A stretch of 64,000 nt of DNA from Mycobacterium ostraviense. GTDB lineage: Bacteria > Actinomycetota > Actinomycetes > Mycobacteriales > Mycobacteriaceae. A program made the position numbers and the translations under genes. Shown one piece after another: positions 49,496 through 57,315 of the stretch (its first letter is position 1; each line of letters opens with the position of its first letter). Below the pieces are notes generated by a model. It was not told where the DNA came from. It did not search any database and worked only from the letters and a program-made list of their open reading frames with translations. The stretch spans positions 5,706,904 to 5,770,903 of the forward strand of contig NZ_NKRE01000001.1 of assembly GCF_002705925.1 (NCBI RefSeq), written 5' to 3'.

Positions 49496-51571
49496 TTACT
49501 TGGCAGCAGCGAGGTTGGCTGCCGGCGCCAGCTCGTCCAAGTCTTCGTACCAATCGCGCTGAACCAGCACCCCGTCGGTGAGTCGTTGTAGAGCGGCTTC
49601 GAATTCGTGGTGGTCGGGCTGCTGCTGCATGCCGGGCGCTACGGCCAGGTGGTCGACCAGCCACTTCCGGAGCAAGCCGGAGAGGACTTCGACTTGGCCG
49701 AGCCCGGCGGCGGTCAGTGACAGCACGTCGCCGTCGCGTGACGCATAGCCGGTCTGAACCAGCCGGTCGAAGACCGGTTCCAGCACCTGATGGGGCAGGT
49801 GCAGGTGTTTGGCAATGTCGGTGAGCTTCGCGGTCTCGAAAAACCGTTCGTACTGATAGATCCGCAGTACACCCCACAGCACGGCGACGTCGAGCTCCGA
49901 ATCCTGGTACGCCGCAGCAAGGTTCGGCAGCCGCACCTCGGGAGCTTCGTGCAGCAGATGGGTGACCGCGATTTCCAGCACGTCCTCCGGAGTTTTCGTT
50001 CTGGGCACGGCGAAGCCGTCTCCGAGGCAGGCCGGGCTGTCATGGATATCGGCGAGCGGAACCTCTCGCAGGAACAACGCGAGGATGAATCCGGTCAGCG
50101 CGACCACGGCCGCACACAGAAATACTTGGTTGAGCGACTCGGCATAGGCTCGCACGATCGGTGAGGCCACGTAGTGCGGTAGACGGTGTAAGACGGCCGG
50201 CGAGTGGGCGGCCTCGACGGGCGCGCCGCTGGCGACCAGCGCGGGACCTATCCGCCGGCCCAGGAACGTTGCGAACAGCGCGCCGAATATCGCGGCACCA
50301 AACGAGGCGCCGACCACGCGGAAGAAGGTCACGCCCGAGGTGGCGACGCCGAGGTCCTCGAAGCGGGAGGTGTTCTGCACGATGAGAATGAGCACCTGCA
50401 TGGACAAGCCGATCCCGGCACCCAGGAGCACCAGGTACATCGACTGCACCGGCCACGGCGTGGACTCGTCCATCCGGGACAGCAGCAGGAAAGCGATGGA
50501 CATCAGCGCCGTCCCCGCGACCGGGAAAATCTTGTACCGGCCCGTCCGGCCGACCATGACGCCCGCGCTCACCGAGGTGGTCAGCAGGCCGACCACCATC
50601 GGCAACGTACGCAGCCCCGAGACGGTCGCCGAGGCGCCCTCGACGTAGCGCAGATACATCGGCACGAAGGTCAGCGCGCCCAGCATCGCAAACCCGACCA
50701 TCAACGACAGCACGGAGCACACGGCGAACACCTGGTTGCGAAACAGGCGGGGCGGGAGGATACCCGCAGCAGCTCGGCCCTCGACCCACACGAAGACACC
50801 CAACGCCACCGTGGCCCCGACAAACAGCCCCATAATCGGCGTCGAGCCCCACGAGTAGGTGCTTCCACCCAGGCTGGTCGCCGTGATCAAGGCCGTCGTG
50901 GCCAGGGCAATGACCATGATCCCGAGATAGTCGATAGCCGGTTTGGGGCGCCGGGGCAATGCGGGAATGGCCGTTGCGGCCACGGCGATGACCACGATCG
51001 AGATCGGCAGGTTAATCCAAAATGCCCAACGCCAGTGCAGATAGTCGGCGCAAAATCCGCCCAGCAGCGGGCCCGCGACCGTGGTCACCCCGAACACGGC
51101 GCCCAGAATGCCCTGGTAGCGGCCGCGGTCTCGCAGCGGGAAGGCCTCGCCGACCAACGCGGCCGCCGTCACCGAAATCGCCCCGGCGCCCACGCCCTGC
51201 ACGGCCCGCGAAATCGCCAGCATGGTCATCGTTTGCGCTACCCCGCACAGCACGGAGCCGAGCAGGAAGACCAGGACCGAGCCCTGCAGCACCCGCTTGC
51301 GACCCAGCAGGTCGCCCAGCTTCCCGGCCACCACGACAACGATGGTGCCGCCCAGCAGATAGCTGGTGATGGCCCACGATTGGTGAACAGAGGCCCCCAG
51401 CTCGTCGACGATCGTCGGCAACGCGGGCACGACGATGGTCTGGCCCATCGCCGCGACCAGCACCCCGAGCATCAACGCCATGAAGATGACATTGCGTCGT
51501 GCCGGGCTGATCGATAGGCAGGGAGATCGAGTATCCGCCGCAGCAGTCCGGGATACCGTCGGGCTCGTCAT
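49496..51571 (-). CDS. MFS multidrug efflux pump (DHA2/EmrB type) with winged-helix-like C-terminal domain
   Basis: A 691-residue protein. The first about 510 residues have fourteen hydrophobic segments with DHA2 motifs: MGQTIVVPALPTIVDELG, GKLGDLLGRKRVLQGSV and GAVFGVTTVAGPLLGGF. The last 170 residues are soluble and have a pattern like a DNA-binding fold (LTDIAKHLHLPHQVLEPVFD, then RLVQTGYASRDGDVLSLTAA). It corresponds to Rv1877, a drug-efflux protein with a C-terminal extension. It probably exports cationic or hydrophobic drugs; the tail may sense substrate. The start is ATG 51569-51571. Confidence 0.88.
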   Translation of the reverse strand: MTSPTVSRTAAADTRSPCLSISPARRNVIFMALMLGVLVAAMGQTIVVPALPTIVDELGASVHQSWAITSYLLGGTIVVVVAGKLGDLLGRKRVLQGSVLVFLLGSVLCGVAQTMTMLAISRAVQGVGAGAISVTAAALVGEAFPLRDRGRYQGILGAVFGVTTVAGPLLGGFCADYLHWRWAFWINLPISIVVIAVAATAIPALPRRPKPAIDYLGIMVIALATTALITATSLGGSTYSWGSTPIMGLFVGATVALGVFVWVEGRAAAGILPPRLFRNQVFAVCSVLSLMVGFAMLGALTFVPMYLRYVEGASATVSGLRTLPMVVGLLTTSVSAGVMVGRTGRYKIFPVAGTALMSIAFLLLSRMDESTPWPVQSMYLVLLGAGIGLSMQVLILIVQNTSRFEDLGVATSGVTFFRVVGASFGAAIFGALFATFLGRRIGPALVASGAPVEAAHSPAVLHRLPHYVASPIVRAYAESLNQVFLCAAVVALTGFILALFLREVPLADIHDSPACLGDGFAVPRTKTPEDVLEIAVTHLLHEAPEVRLPNLAAAYQDSELDVAVLWGVLRIYQYERFFETAKLTDIAKHLHLPHQVLEPVFDRLVQTGYASRDGDVLSLTAAGLGQVEVLSGLLRKWLVDHLAVAPGMQQQPDHHEFEAALQRLTDGVLVQRDWYEDLDELAPAANLAAAK

Positions 51572-51643
51572 ATCTGCCTCCCGTCGGAGTTCGAGCCCGT
51601 GCGCGATACCCAGGAGTGCTGCCCGCGGAATCTCGATCGGATA

Positions 51644-52123
51644 TCAGGTCGGCGGCCGGGAGACGCACTGCGCCGAGTACAGCGCCTCTCCGAGTTTCTC
51701 CATCAGTTCCAGCTGCGTTTGCAGGTAGTCGAGATGTAGCTCCTCATCGGCCACAATTTGTTCTAGCAGCTGCGCACTGGTGGTGTCCTGCTTTTCGCGG
51801 CACATGATGATTCCGGGCTTGAGCCGATTCAGTACTTCGATTTCGATCGCGATATCGCTTTCGAATTGTTCCCGCAGTGTCTGGCCCACCCGTAACGAGC
51901 CGATGCGCTGGTAGTTCGGCAACCCGTCGAGCAGTAGGATCCGATCGGTAATCGCCTCGGCATGCCGCATTTCGTCGAACGACTCGGCGCGGGTTTTGGC
52001 CGCCAGTTCGGTAAAGCCCCAGTTCTCCTGCATCTTGGAGTGCAGAAAGTATTGATTGATAGCGGTCAGCTCGCTGGTCAATTGTTCGTTGAGCAGACGC
52101 AAGACATCCGGATCACCTTGCAT
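51644..52123 (-). CDS. bfrA: Bacterioferritin BfrA
   Basis: A 159-residue four-helix protein, MQGDPDVLRLLNEQLTSELT, matching BfrA. Ferroxidase ligands lie in the helices (NEQLTSELTAINQY, RAESFDEMRHAEAITDR, VADEELHLDY) and the haem methionine is in DEMRHAE. It stores iron as ferric mineral in 24-subunit shells. ATG 52121-52123 is the known start; the longer frame is not conserved. It is divergent from bfd, its redox partner, and the space between holds two IdeR-type boxes. Confidence 0.95.
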   Translation of the reverse strand: MQGDPDVLRLLNEQLTSELTAINQYFLHSKMQENWGFTELAAKTRAESFDEMRHAEAITDRILLLDGLPNYQRIGSLRVGQTLREQFESDIAIEIEVLNRLKPGIIMCREKQDTTSAQLLEQIVADEELHLDYLQTQLELMEKLGEALYSAQCVSRPPT

Positions 52124-52444
52124 GATCACTCCTACGGTGTGAAGGCTGGCATCTTTTACCGCAGCAGATGGGCTGGGCTGGAGCACCATCATGGCGGGTT
52201 CTAGCAGCACCTTCGGGTGCTGCGTTTCAATCTAGTGCAGCAAGTGGGCCCGGGCGCAGTCTTTGTTGCGACGTCGGCGCGTCATGCGCAGCGCCGGCAG
52301 GATGGGCCGGGATGGGCTTAGGTTAGACTGCACTAACCTACTTAGGTTAGACTCTACTAATATGCGGACCGTTCGTTCGGTGGCTCCCGTGGCCACTCCG
52401 ATTGCGGAGGATGTCATGAGCGAGCATCGGGTGGGAGTTTGCTG
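52124..52444. promoter_or_regulatory. bfrA-bfd divergent control region with tandem IdeR-type boxes
   Basis: Box one, 52318-52340, has perfect arms TAGGTTAG and CTAACCTA six bases apart; box two, 52342-52360, is TTAGGTTAGACTCTACTAA. Both share TTAGGTTAGACT-NN-ACTAA, close to the IdeR consensus half TTAGGTTAG. IdeR with iron is known to activate bfrA in M. tuberculosis through tandem boxes. Here the boxes could serve both genes. Confidence 0.8.
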
Positions 52445-52445
52445 A
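52362..52445 (+). CDS. Possible leader peptide upstream of bfd
   Basis: ATG 52362 starts a 27-codon frame (MRTVRSVAPVATPIAEDV) ending GVC and TGA, where the TGA overlaps the bfd ATG as TGATG. It begins two bases after the second IdeR-type box. It may couple translation of bfd, or the final cysteine codon may make it sensitive to cysteine supply. No ribosome site is clear. Confidence 0.35.
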   Translation: MRTVRSVAPVATPIAEDVMSEHRVGVC

Positions 52446-52621
52446 TGTACGTGTGTCTGTGTGTTGGAGCTACCAATCAGACGGTGTGTGAGGCCGTCGC
52501 CCGTGGTGCGGCGACTTCCAAGGAAGTCGCCGCGGCCTGCGGCGCGGGCAGTGATTGTGGACGTTGCCGCCGCACGTTGCGGGCGATCATTGCCGCGGCC
52601 GCCCAACCGGCTGCGGTCTGA
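52445..52621 (+). CDS. bfd: Bacterioferritin-associated ferredoxin
   Basis: A 58-residue protein, MYVCLCVGATNQTVCEAVAR, with the [2Fe-2S] ligands of the Bfd family: C4 and C6 (CLC), and the CGAGSDCGRC cluster near residues 32-41. Bfd takes electrons to bacterioferritin to release iron. It is divergent from bfrA. Bfd is common in mycobacteria next to bfrA. The TTG at 52439 is possible but ATG 52445 is preferred. Confidence 0.88.
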   Translation: MYVCLCVGATNQTVCEAVARGAATSKEVAAACGAGSDCGRCRRTLRAIIAAAAQPAAV

Positions 52622-52657
52622 GGCCACGCCCCGTCGGGCTGTGCCTTGTCGGCTTGT

Positions 52658-53413
52658 CTATGTCTGCCGCTTGGTGAAATCGGCCAACGCCGCGGCGTTG
52701 GCCGGCGCGCCCATCAACTCGGCGAAATGGGCATTCTCCCGGGCGCTGGCGGCAGCTATCTCGGGACGGATCGGTTCGACGATGGTGTTCTTGACCGCCA
52801 TCAGGCTCGAAAGCGGCCGGGCCGCAAGGATTTCGGCATGCCGGCTGGCCTCGGGGAGCAGCGCCTCCGGTTCGCAGACACGCCAGACCAGCCCCATCCG
52901 CAAAGCCTCCGCGGCGTCCACCCATTCCGAAGACATCAGCAGCCAGGCCGCGTTCTGCCGGCCCACCAGCTGCGGCAGCAGATATGACGACGCCGCTTCG
53001 GGTGCCACCCCAAGGCTGGTGAACGGGCATTTCAGGCGCGCCGTCGAGGACATGAACGCCAGGTCGGCGTAGCCGAGAATGGTGGTGCCGATCCCCACGC
53101 CGACGCCGTTGACCGCGCAGATCAGCGGTTTGGGGAAACTGCCGAGCGACTCGATGAGCCCCCGGAAGCCGTAGCGGCCCTCTTCGAAGCCGGGGTCGGT
53201 GACGCGTGCCTGCATCTCGGCGAGATCGGTACCGGCGCTGAAGCCGCGACCCGAGCCGGTCAGCAAGACCACGGAAACCCCTGGATCCCGGGCCGCGTCC
53301 AACAGGGCCTGCGCGGTGGCGTCGTAGAGGGCTTCGTTGAAGGCGTTGAGTGCTTCGGGCCGGTTCAGGGTGAGCGTGCGTACCCGGTTCTGGTCATCGA
53401 TCAGCAGCGTCAC
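52658..53413 (-). CDS. Enoyl-CoA hydratase/isomerase family protein
   Basis: A 251-residue crotonase-fold protein: LNRPEALNAFNEALYDATAQ, then LLTGSGRGFSAGTDLAEMQA and ICAVNGVGVGIGTTILGYAD, the oxyanion loops of the family. The active-site position near SLGVAPEAASSYLLPQLVGR has Glu in the segment PEAASS, as in hydratases and isomerases. It lies 9 bases after the PNPOx-like gene on the same strand, so it is likely in one operon with it and Rv1874-like gene. Confidence 0.85.
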   Translation of the reverse strand: MTLLIDDQNRVRTLTLNRPEALNAFNEALYDATAQALLDAARDPGVSVVLLTGSGRGFSAGTDLAEMQARVTDPGFEEGRYGFRGLIESLGSFPKPLICAVNGVGVGIGTTILGYADLAFMSSTARLKCPFTSLGVAPEAASSYLLPQLVGRQNAAWLLMSSEWVDAAEALRMGLVWRVCEPEALLPEASRHAEILAARPLSSLMAVKNTIVEPIRPEIAAASARENAHFAELMGAPANAAALADFTKRQT

Positions 53414-53422
53414 GGCGGCAGC

Positions 53423-53866
53423 TTAACCGTTGCCATACACCCGGGTCGGCTCGATCAACACCACGGCGCGGCGCTCCGCGGCCATCACCCGGTCGTACTC
53501 GTCCCAGTCGTCGTGGGTGCCACCCGCCGCAAGGAAGACATCGCGGAGCAGCAGCCGCAGCTGGTCCTTTTCGCTCAACCACGGCTGGGAGTCCTCGGGT
53601 CCGACTAGTTCGGCGCGGCCCTCGACGGTTGCCCACCGCCAGCCATTGCGGAAGGTGACGGCCAGTTGCGGCCGGGCCCGCAGATTGGTGAGCTTGACCT
53701 TGCCGTACGTGGTGAAGCCCAGGACGGATTCGCCACCGGCGGGATGCGTCAACAGCCCGACATTGACCAGCGATGCCTGCACGGTTCCGGCTGCGCGAAC
53801 GGTGGAGACCACCGCCAAGCCTTTGTCGGCGGCGGCCAGGGCCACGGCTTCGTTGAGTGTCGTCAT
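53423..53866 (-). CDS. PNPOx-like split-barrel protein (Rv1875-like, probable F420-dependent reductase)
   Basis: A 147-residue split beta-barrel protein, MTTLNEAVALAAADKGLAVV, then LTNLRARPQLAVTFRNGWRW and VEGRAELVGPEDSQPW. This pattern is typical of the mycobacterial F420/FMN-binding PNPOx-like group. Substrate unknown. It corresponds to Rv1875. Part of a leftward run of three genes between bfd and oxyR. Confidence 0.82.
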   Translation of the reverse strand: MTTLNEAVALAAADKGLAVVSTVRAAGTVQASLVNVGLLTHPAGGESVLGFTTYGKVKLTNLRARPQLAVTFRNGWRWATVEGRAELVGPEDSQPWLSEKDQLRLLLRDVFLAAGGTHDDWDEYDRVMAAERRAVVLIEPTRVYGNG

Positions 53867-53875
53867 GAGCAGCCC

Positions 53876-54577
53876 TCACATTTCGAATGGTGTGGTGAAC
53901 ATGTAGCGGCTGGTGGGCACCGTGTCGATATTCTGGTTGGCGCCGAATGCGGTTGTGCTGGCCACCATTCGGCTTATCCGGTGCTGCAGGTCGGCGTCGT
54001 CGTCGGCCCCGAAGAACGCCTTGAGGTCGGTGATGGCTTCGACCGGGAACAGCTCCTCGACGATGCCGGAGATTGCCGGCGCCCCGGAAATGAGGGTGCG
54101 CACCACCCAGTTCTGGGTGTAGCCGAACGTGGCCTGCGTTTCGATGGCCACCGACGTGTGGTCGCGCTGCCAGCGGGCCAGCCAGGTCGCCTCGGCCATC
54201 CCGGGAGGCCGCCGCAGCAACGCGATATTCGCCAAACCCGGTGTGCGACGGCCTGGTTCGGTGGCCGGCGCGGCAATCGGAACCGATTCGGTCACCAGGT
54301 ATGCGCCCAGTTGCGCGCACTCCCGGCCGAGCAGCTGCAGGGCCGCCGCTAGCTGGTCGCCATAGCACTGCTGGGTCCACATGCTCACCACCGCGGCCAC
54401 CGGTGGCTGCAGGGTGGTCAGGGTCATCAGGGATTTGCGTACTGCGCCGTCGCGGATATTGACCGAAAGACCGGGAAGGCCCAGCTCCACCAGCGCGTCG
54501 GCGACCGGCCCCCGTTGGCGAGCACACCAGTCGTCGTCCGGATCGTCGCGCATCAGGACGGCGATGACCTTTTCCAT
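53876..54577 (-). CDS. Conserved hypothetical protein (Rv1874-like)
   Basis: A 233-residue protein, MEKVIAVLMRDDPDDDWCAR, with a duplicated ferredoxin-like pattern reminiscent of EthD/dimeric alpha-beta-barrel proteins (TQATFGYTQNWVVRTLI). Two aspartate- and tryptophan-rich turns are seen. No catalytic residues are evident. Length and order match Rv1874. It is the first gene of the run leading to the PNPOx-like and crotonase genes. Confidence 0.72.
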   Translation of the reverse strand: MEKVIAVLMRDDPDDDWCARQRGPVADALVELGLPGLSVNIRDGAVRKSLMTLTTLQPPVAAVVSMWTQQCYGDQLAAALQLLGRECAQLGAYLVTESVPIAAPATEPGRRTPGLANIALLRRPPGMAEATWLARWQRDHTSVAIETQATFGYTQNWVVRTLISGAPAISGIVEELFPVEAITDLKAFFGADDDADLQHRISRMVASTTAFGANQNIDTVPTSRYMFTTPFEM

Positions 54578-54606
54578 AGACCGAACTTACCTTCGTTGCT
54601 ACCGGT

Positions 54607-55563
54607 TCAGAGCTGACCGCCGGCGCTGTGCGTGAGCAGGCGCACCGGTTGTTCCGCGGCGACCACTTCGCCGATGATCCGGGCAAGCCGCCGATACGAC
54701 TCATCGCGACCACTCGACGAGCGGTATGCCAGGCCAATTCGTCGACCCGGGCGGGGCGCGTCAAAGTGCGCGAGCCCGACGCGGCTGCGCGCGGCCTCGA
54801 CGGTCACGGCGCTCTGCGGTATCAGCGTGACCCCCAATCCGGCTGCCACACATTGGGCGGCGGTGGCCAACGACGCTGCCCGCGTATCAGCGAGCTCGGC
54901 GCGGACCCCGGCTTTGTGGCAGAGGTCCAGGGCCTGATCGCGCAGGCAATGGCCCTCGTCCAGCAACAGCAGCGGCAACGTCGCCAGCGTCGCGGCCGGT
55001 ACCCGACGCTTGCCGGCGAGCGGGTGCCCAGGAGGTAGCGCCAATACGAAGTCCTCCTCATAGATGGGGATCTGCGTAACGCCGCCGGAATCGGCGGGTA
55101 CCGCGATCATGGCCGCATCCAGCGCGCCATCACGCAAAGCCGCCAGCAGGCGTGGGGTCTGATCCTCGATCACTTGCGCGGTCAGCGCCGGGAGTCGGCG
55201 GGTGAGTCCGGCCAGCACCGTCGGCAGCACGTAGGGCGCCACCGTGGGAATCATTCCCAGCCGGATGCTGCCGTGCAGCGGATCGGACACTCCCCCGGCG
55301 GCGGCGCTGAAGGCCTCCGCCGCCTCGACCACAGCCTGCGCGAGCGGTAGCAGTTGCATGCCCTCGGCCGTCAAGAAGACCCGACGCGTCGAACGCTCGA
55401 CGAGGTGGGTGTCGAGGCCGGCCTCCAGCGCTGCCAACGCTTGCGATAATGTCGACTGGCTTACACCTAAAGTGGTTGCGGCACTGCTGAAATGCTGCTT
55501 CTTGGCGACGGCGACGAAGGCCCGTAGCCCGGCAAGCGTCGGCTGATAGCTCTTATCGGCCAT
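54607..55563 (-). CDS. oxyR: OxyR, LysR-type hydrogen peroxide sensor, intact
   Basis: A 318-residue LysR protein. The N-terminal helix-turn-helix is AATTLGVSQSTLSQALAALE; the sensor domain has the redox cysteine pair in DEGHCLRDQALDLCHKAG, the two positions that form a disulphide on peroxide contact in OxyR. It closely follows M. leprae OxyR as I remember it. ATG 55561-55563 (MADKSYQPTLAG) is the start. Unlike M. tuberculosis, where oxyR is broken, no lesion is present. It is divergent from ahpC, its target. Confidence 0.92.
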   Translation of the reverse strand: MADKSYQPTLAGLRAFVAVAKKQHFSSAATTLGVSQSTLSQALAALEAGLDTHLVERSTRRVFLTAEGMQLLPLAQAVVEAAEAFSAAAGGVSDPLHGSIRLGMIPTVAPYVLPTVLAGLTRRLPALTAQVIEDQTPRLLAALRDGALDAAMIAVPADSGGVTQIPIYEEDFVLALPPGHPLAGKRRVPAATLATLPLLLLDEGHCLRDQALDLCHKAGVRAELADTRAASLATAAQCVAAGLGVTLIPQSAVTVEAARSRVGLAHFDAPRPGRRIGLAYRSSSGRDESYRRLARIIGEVVAAEQPVRLLTHSAGGQL

Positions 55564-55578
55564 GCCGATAAGCATGGT

Positions 55579-55590
55579 GTGATATATCAC
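55579..55590. promoter_or_regulatory. Palindrome in the oxyR-ahpC control region
   Basis: GTGATATATCAC is a perfect 12-base palindrome 16 bases upstream of the oxyR start. The same conserved block is found in the oxyR-ahpC spacer of other mycobacteria, and it is consistent with an OxyR (T-N11-A type) site that would control both genes. Confidence 0.75.
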
Positions 55591-55669
55591 CTCTACTTTC
55601 GGGCCGGTTTCGCGGCATCATGGGTGTCGCGCCGGCTAATCTTGACTAAATCTAGATTAAGGAGTGGGT

Positions 55670-56257
55670 ATGTCCTTGTTGACAATCGGCGATCAGTTCC
55701 CCGCCTACCAGCTCACCGCGTTGATCGGCGGCGATCTGTCGAAGGTCGACGCCAAGCAGCCCGGCGACTACTTCACCACCATCACCAACGAGGACCACCC
55801 CGGCAAGTGGCGCGTGGTGTTCTTCTGGCCCAAGGACTTCACCTTCGTGTGCCCGACCGAGATCGCGGCGTTCGGCAAGCTCAACGACGAGTTCGAGGAC
55901 CGCGACACGCAGATCCTCGGAGTGTCGATCGACAGCGAGTTCGTCCACTTCCAGTGGCGCGCCCAGCATGAGGACCTGAAGAAGTTGCCCTTCCCGATGC
56001 TTTCCGACATCAAGCGTGAGCTCTGCCTGGCCACCGGCGTGCTCAACGAGGAGGGTGTCGCCGACCGGGTGACCTTCATCGTCGACCCGAACAACGAAAT
56101 CCAATTCGTCTCGGCCACAGCCGGTTCCGTCGGGCGCAACGTCGACGAGGTGCTGCGGGTGCTGGACGCCCTGCAATCCGACGAGCTGTGTGCCTGCAAC
56201 TGGCGCAAGGGTGACCCGACGATCGACGCCGGCGAGCTGCTCAAAGCTTCGGCGTGA
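55670..56257 (+). CDS. ahpC: Alkyl hydroperoxide reductase AhpC, 2-Cys peroxiredoxin
   Basis: A 195-residue peroxiredoxin. The peroxidatic cysteine is in DFTFVCPTEIAAFGKLND, the resolving cysteine in DELCACNWRKGDPTIDAGEL near the C-terminus. It reduces hydrogen peroxide, organic peroxides and peroxynitrite. ATG 55670 has AAGGAGTGGGT just before it. It is divergent from oxyR and is followed by ahpD, its reductant. Strong expression is expected under oxidative stress through OxyR. Confidence 0.96.
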   Translation: MSLLTIGDQFPAYQLTALIGGDLSKVDAKQPGDYFTTITNEDHPGKWRVVFFWPKDFTFVCPTEIAAFGKLNDEFEDRDTQILGVSIDSEFVHFQWRAQHEDLKKLPFPMLSDIKRELCLATGVLNEEGVADRVTFIVDPNNEIQFVSATAGSVGRNVDEVLRVLDALQSDELCACNWRKGDPTIDAGELLKASA

Positions 56258-56274
56258 CGGCCGGAGGAGAACAG

Positions 56275-56811
56275 GTGAGTGTCGAGGATCTGAAGGCCGC
56301 GCTACCCGAGTTCGCCAAGGACCTCAAGCTGAACCTGGGCTCGATCACGCGCAGCACCGTGCTGAACCAGCAGCAGCTGTGGGGAACCCTGCTGGCCAGC
56401 GCCGCGGCCACGCGAAACACCCAGGTGCTGGCCGATATCGGGGCCGAAGCGGCCGACAACCTGTCGGAACCGGCATACCAGGCGGCGCTGGCGGCGGCAT
56501 CGGTCATGGGCATGAACAACGTGTTCTACCGCGGCCGCGGCTTCCTCGACGGCGAGTATGACGACCTGCGCCCCGGGTTGCGGATGAATGTCATCGGCAA
56601 CCCGGGGGTAGACAAGGCCGATTTCGAGCTGTGGTGCTTCGCGGTGTCGTCGATCAACGGCTGCTCACACTGTGTGGTCGCCCACGAGCACACCCTGCGG
56701 GCGGCGGGTGTGGGCCGGGAGGCGGTGCTGGAGGCCTTGAAGGCCGCAGCCATCGTTGCCGGTGTGGCACAAGCGATTACCGCCGCCCAGACATTGGCTG
56801 CCGTTGGCTGA
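56275..56811 (+). CDS. ahpD: Alkyl hydroperoxide reductase partner AhpD
   Basis: A 178-residue helical protein with the CxxC redox pair and the flanking catalytic residues in INGCSHCVVAHEHTLRAAG. It takes electrons from lipoylated SucB with Lpd and passes them to AhpC. GTG 56275 matches the usual start (SVEDLKAALPEFAK) and lies after GGAGGAG; the longer frame to 56254 overlaps the ahpC stop. Cotranscribed with ahpC. Confidence 0.94.
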   Translation: MSVEDLKAALPEFAKDLKLNLGSITRSTVLNQQQLWGTLLASAAATRNTQVLADIGAEAADNLSEPAYQAALAAASVMGMNNVFYRGRGFLDGEYDDLRPGLRMNVIGNPGVDKADFELWCFAVSSINGCSHCVVAHEHTLRAAGVGREAVLEALKAAAIVAGVAQAITAAQTLAAVG

Positions 56812-56820
56812 CCGCCCGAT

Positions 56821-57258
56821 CTAGGAACCCTTCAGGCGCGCCAGCGTCGCCGGATCCTGCTGCCCGCCGCAATACCGGGCGATCAGCGCGACGAAGTCCT
56901 CGTTGTCAGCGGTGGCGCAGGCGAACAGCGTCATCGACGGGCGCAGCTTGAGGTTGTCGGGCCAACCGAAGATCTCTTCGATGGAACGGCCCTGCACCTG
57001 GTTGACCAGCTGCGTGCACTCATGCAGGCGCGGTCCGAGCACGTCATGGTCCAGATACGAGCGTGCCTCCGCTATCGACGAGATGCCGTAGTGATCCGCC
57101 ATCGGGCTGTGGCCCAGCCCTTGCAATTGCGGGAAGACGAACCACATCCAGTGAGTTCGCTTGCGTCCCGACCGCAGCTCCGCAACCACGTCGCGGTAGA
57201 CCGGAGCTTGCGCGTCGACGAAACGCTTCAAGTCGAAGGGGTCGGATGGTGTTGTCAT
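56821..57258 (-). CDS. DUF1810-family protein (Rv1873-like)
   Basis: A 145-residue protein, MTTPSDPFDLKRFVDAQAPV, then KRTHWMWFVFPQLQGLG, the DUF1810 signature, and HECTQLVNQVQGRSIEEIFG. Homologues are small alpha-helical proteins without a known reaction. Length and order match Rv1873. ATG 57256-57258 is chosen; the reverse frame continues far upstream but only as a shadow of lldD2. It is divergent from lldD2 and convergent with ahpD. Confidence 0.87.
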   Translation of the reverse strand: MTTPSDPFDLKRFVDAQAPVYRDVVAELRSGRKRTHWMWFVFPQLQGLGHSPMADHYGISSIAEARSYLDHDVLGPRLHECTQLVNQVQGRSIEEIFGWPDNLKLRPSMTLFACATADNEDFVALIARYCGGQQDPATLARLKGS

Positions 57259-57315
57259 ACGACCACGGTTGCACACTGGTTGGGTGACACGGCTGAGCAT
57301 CGGTTCCCGCGGGTA

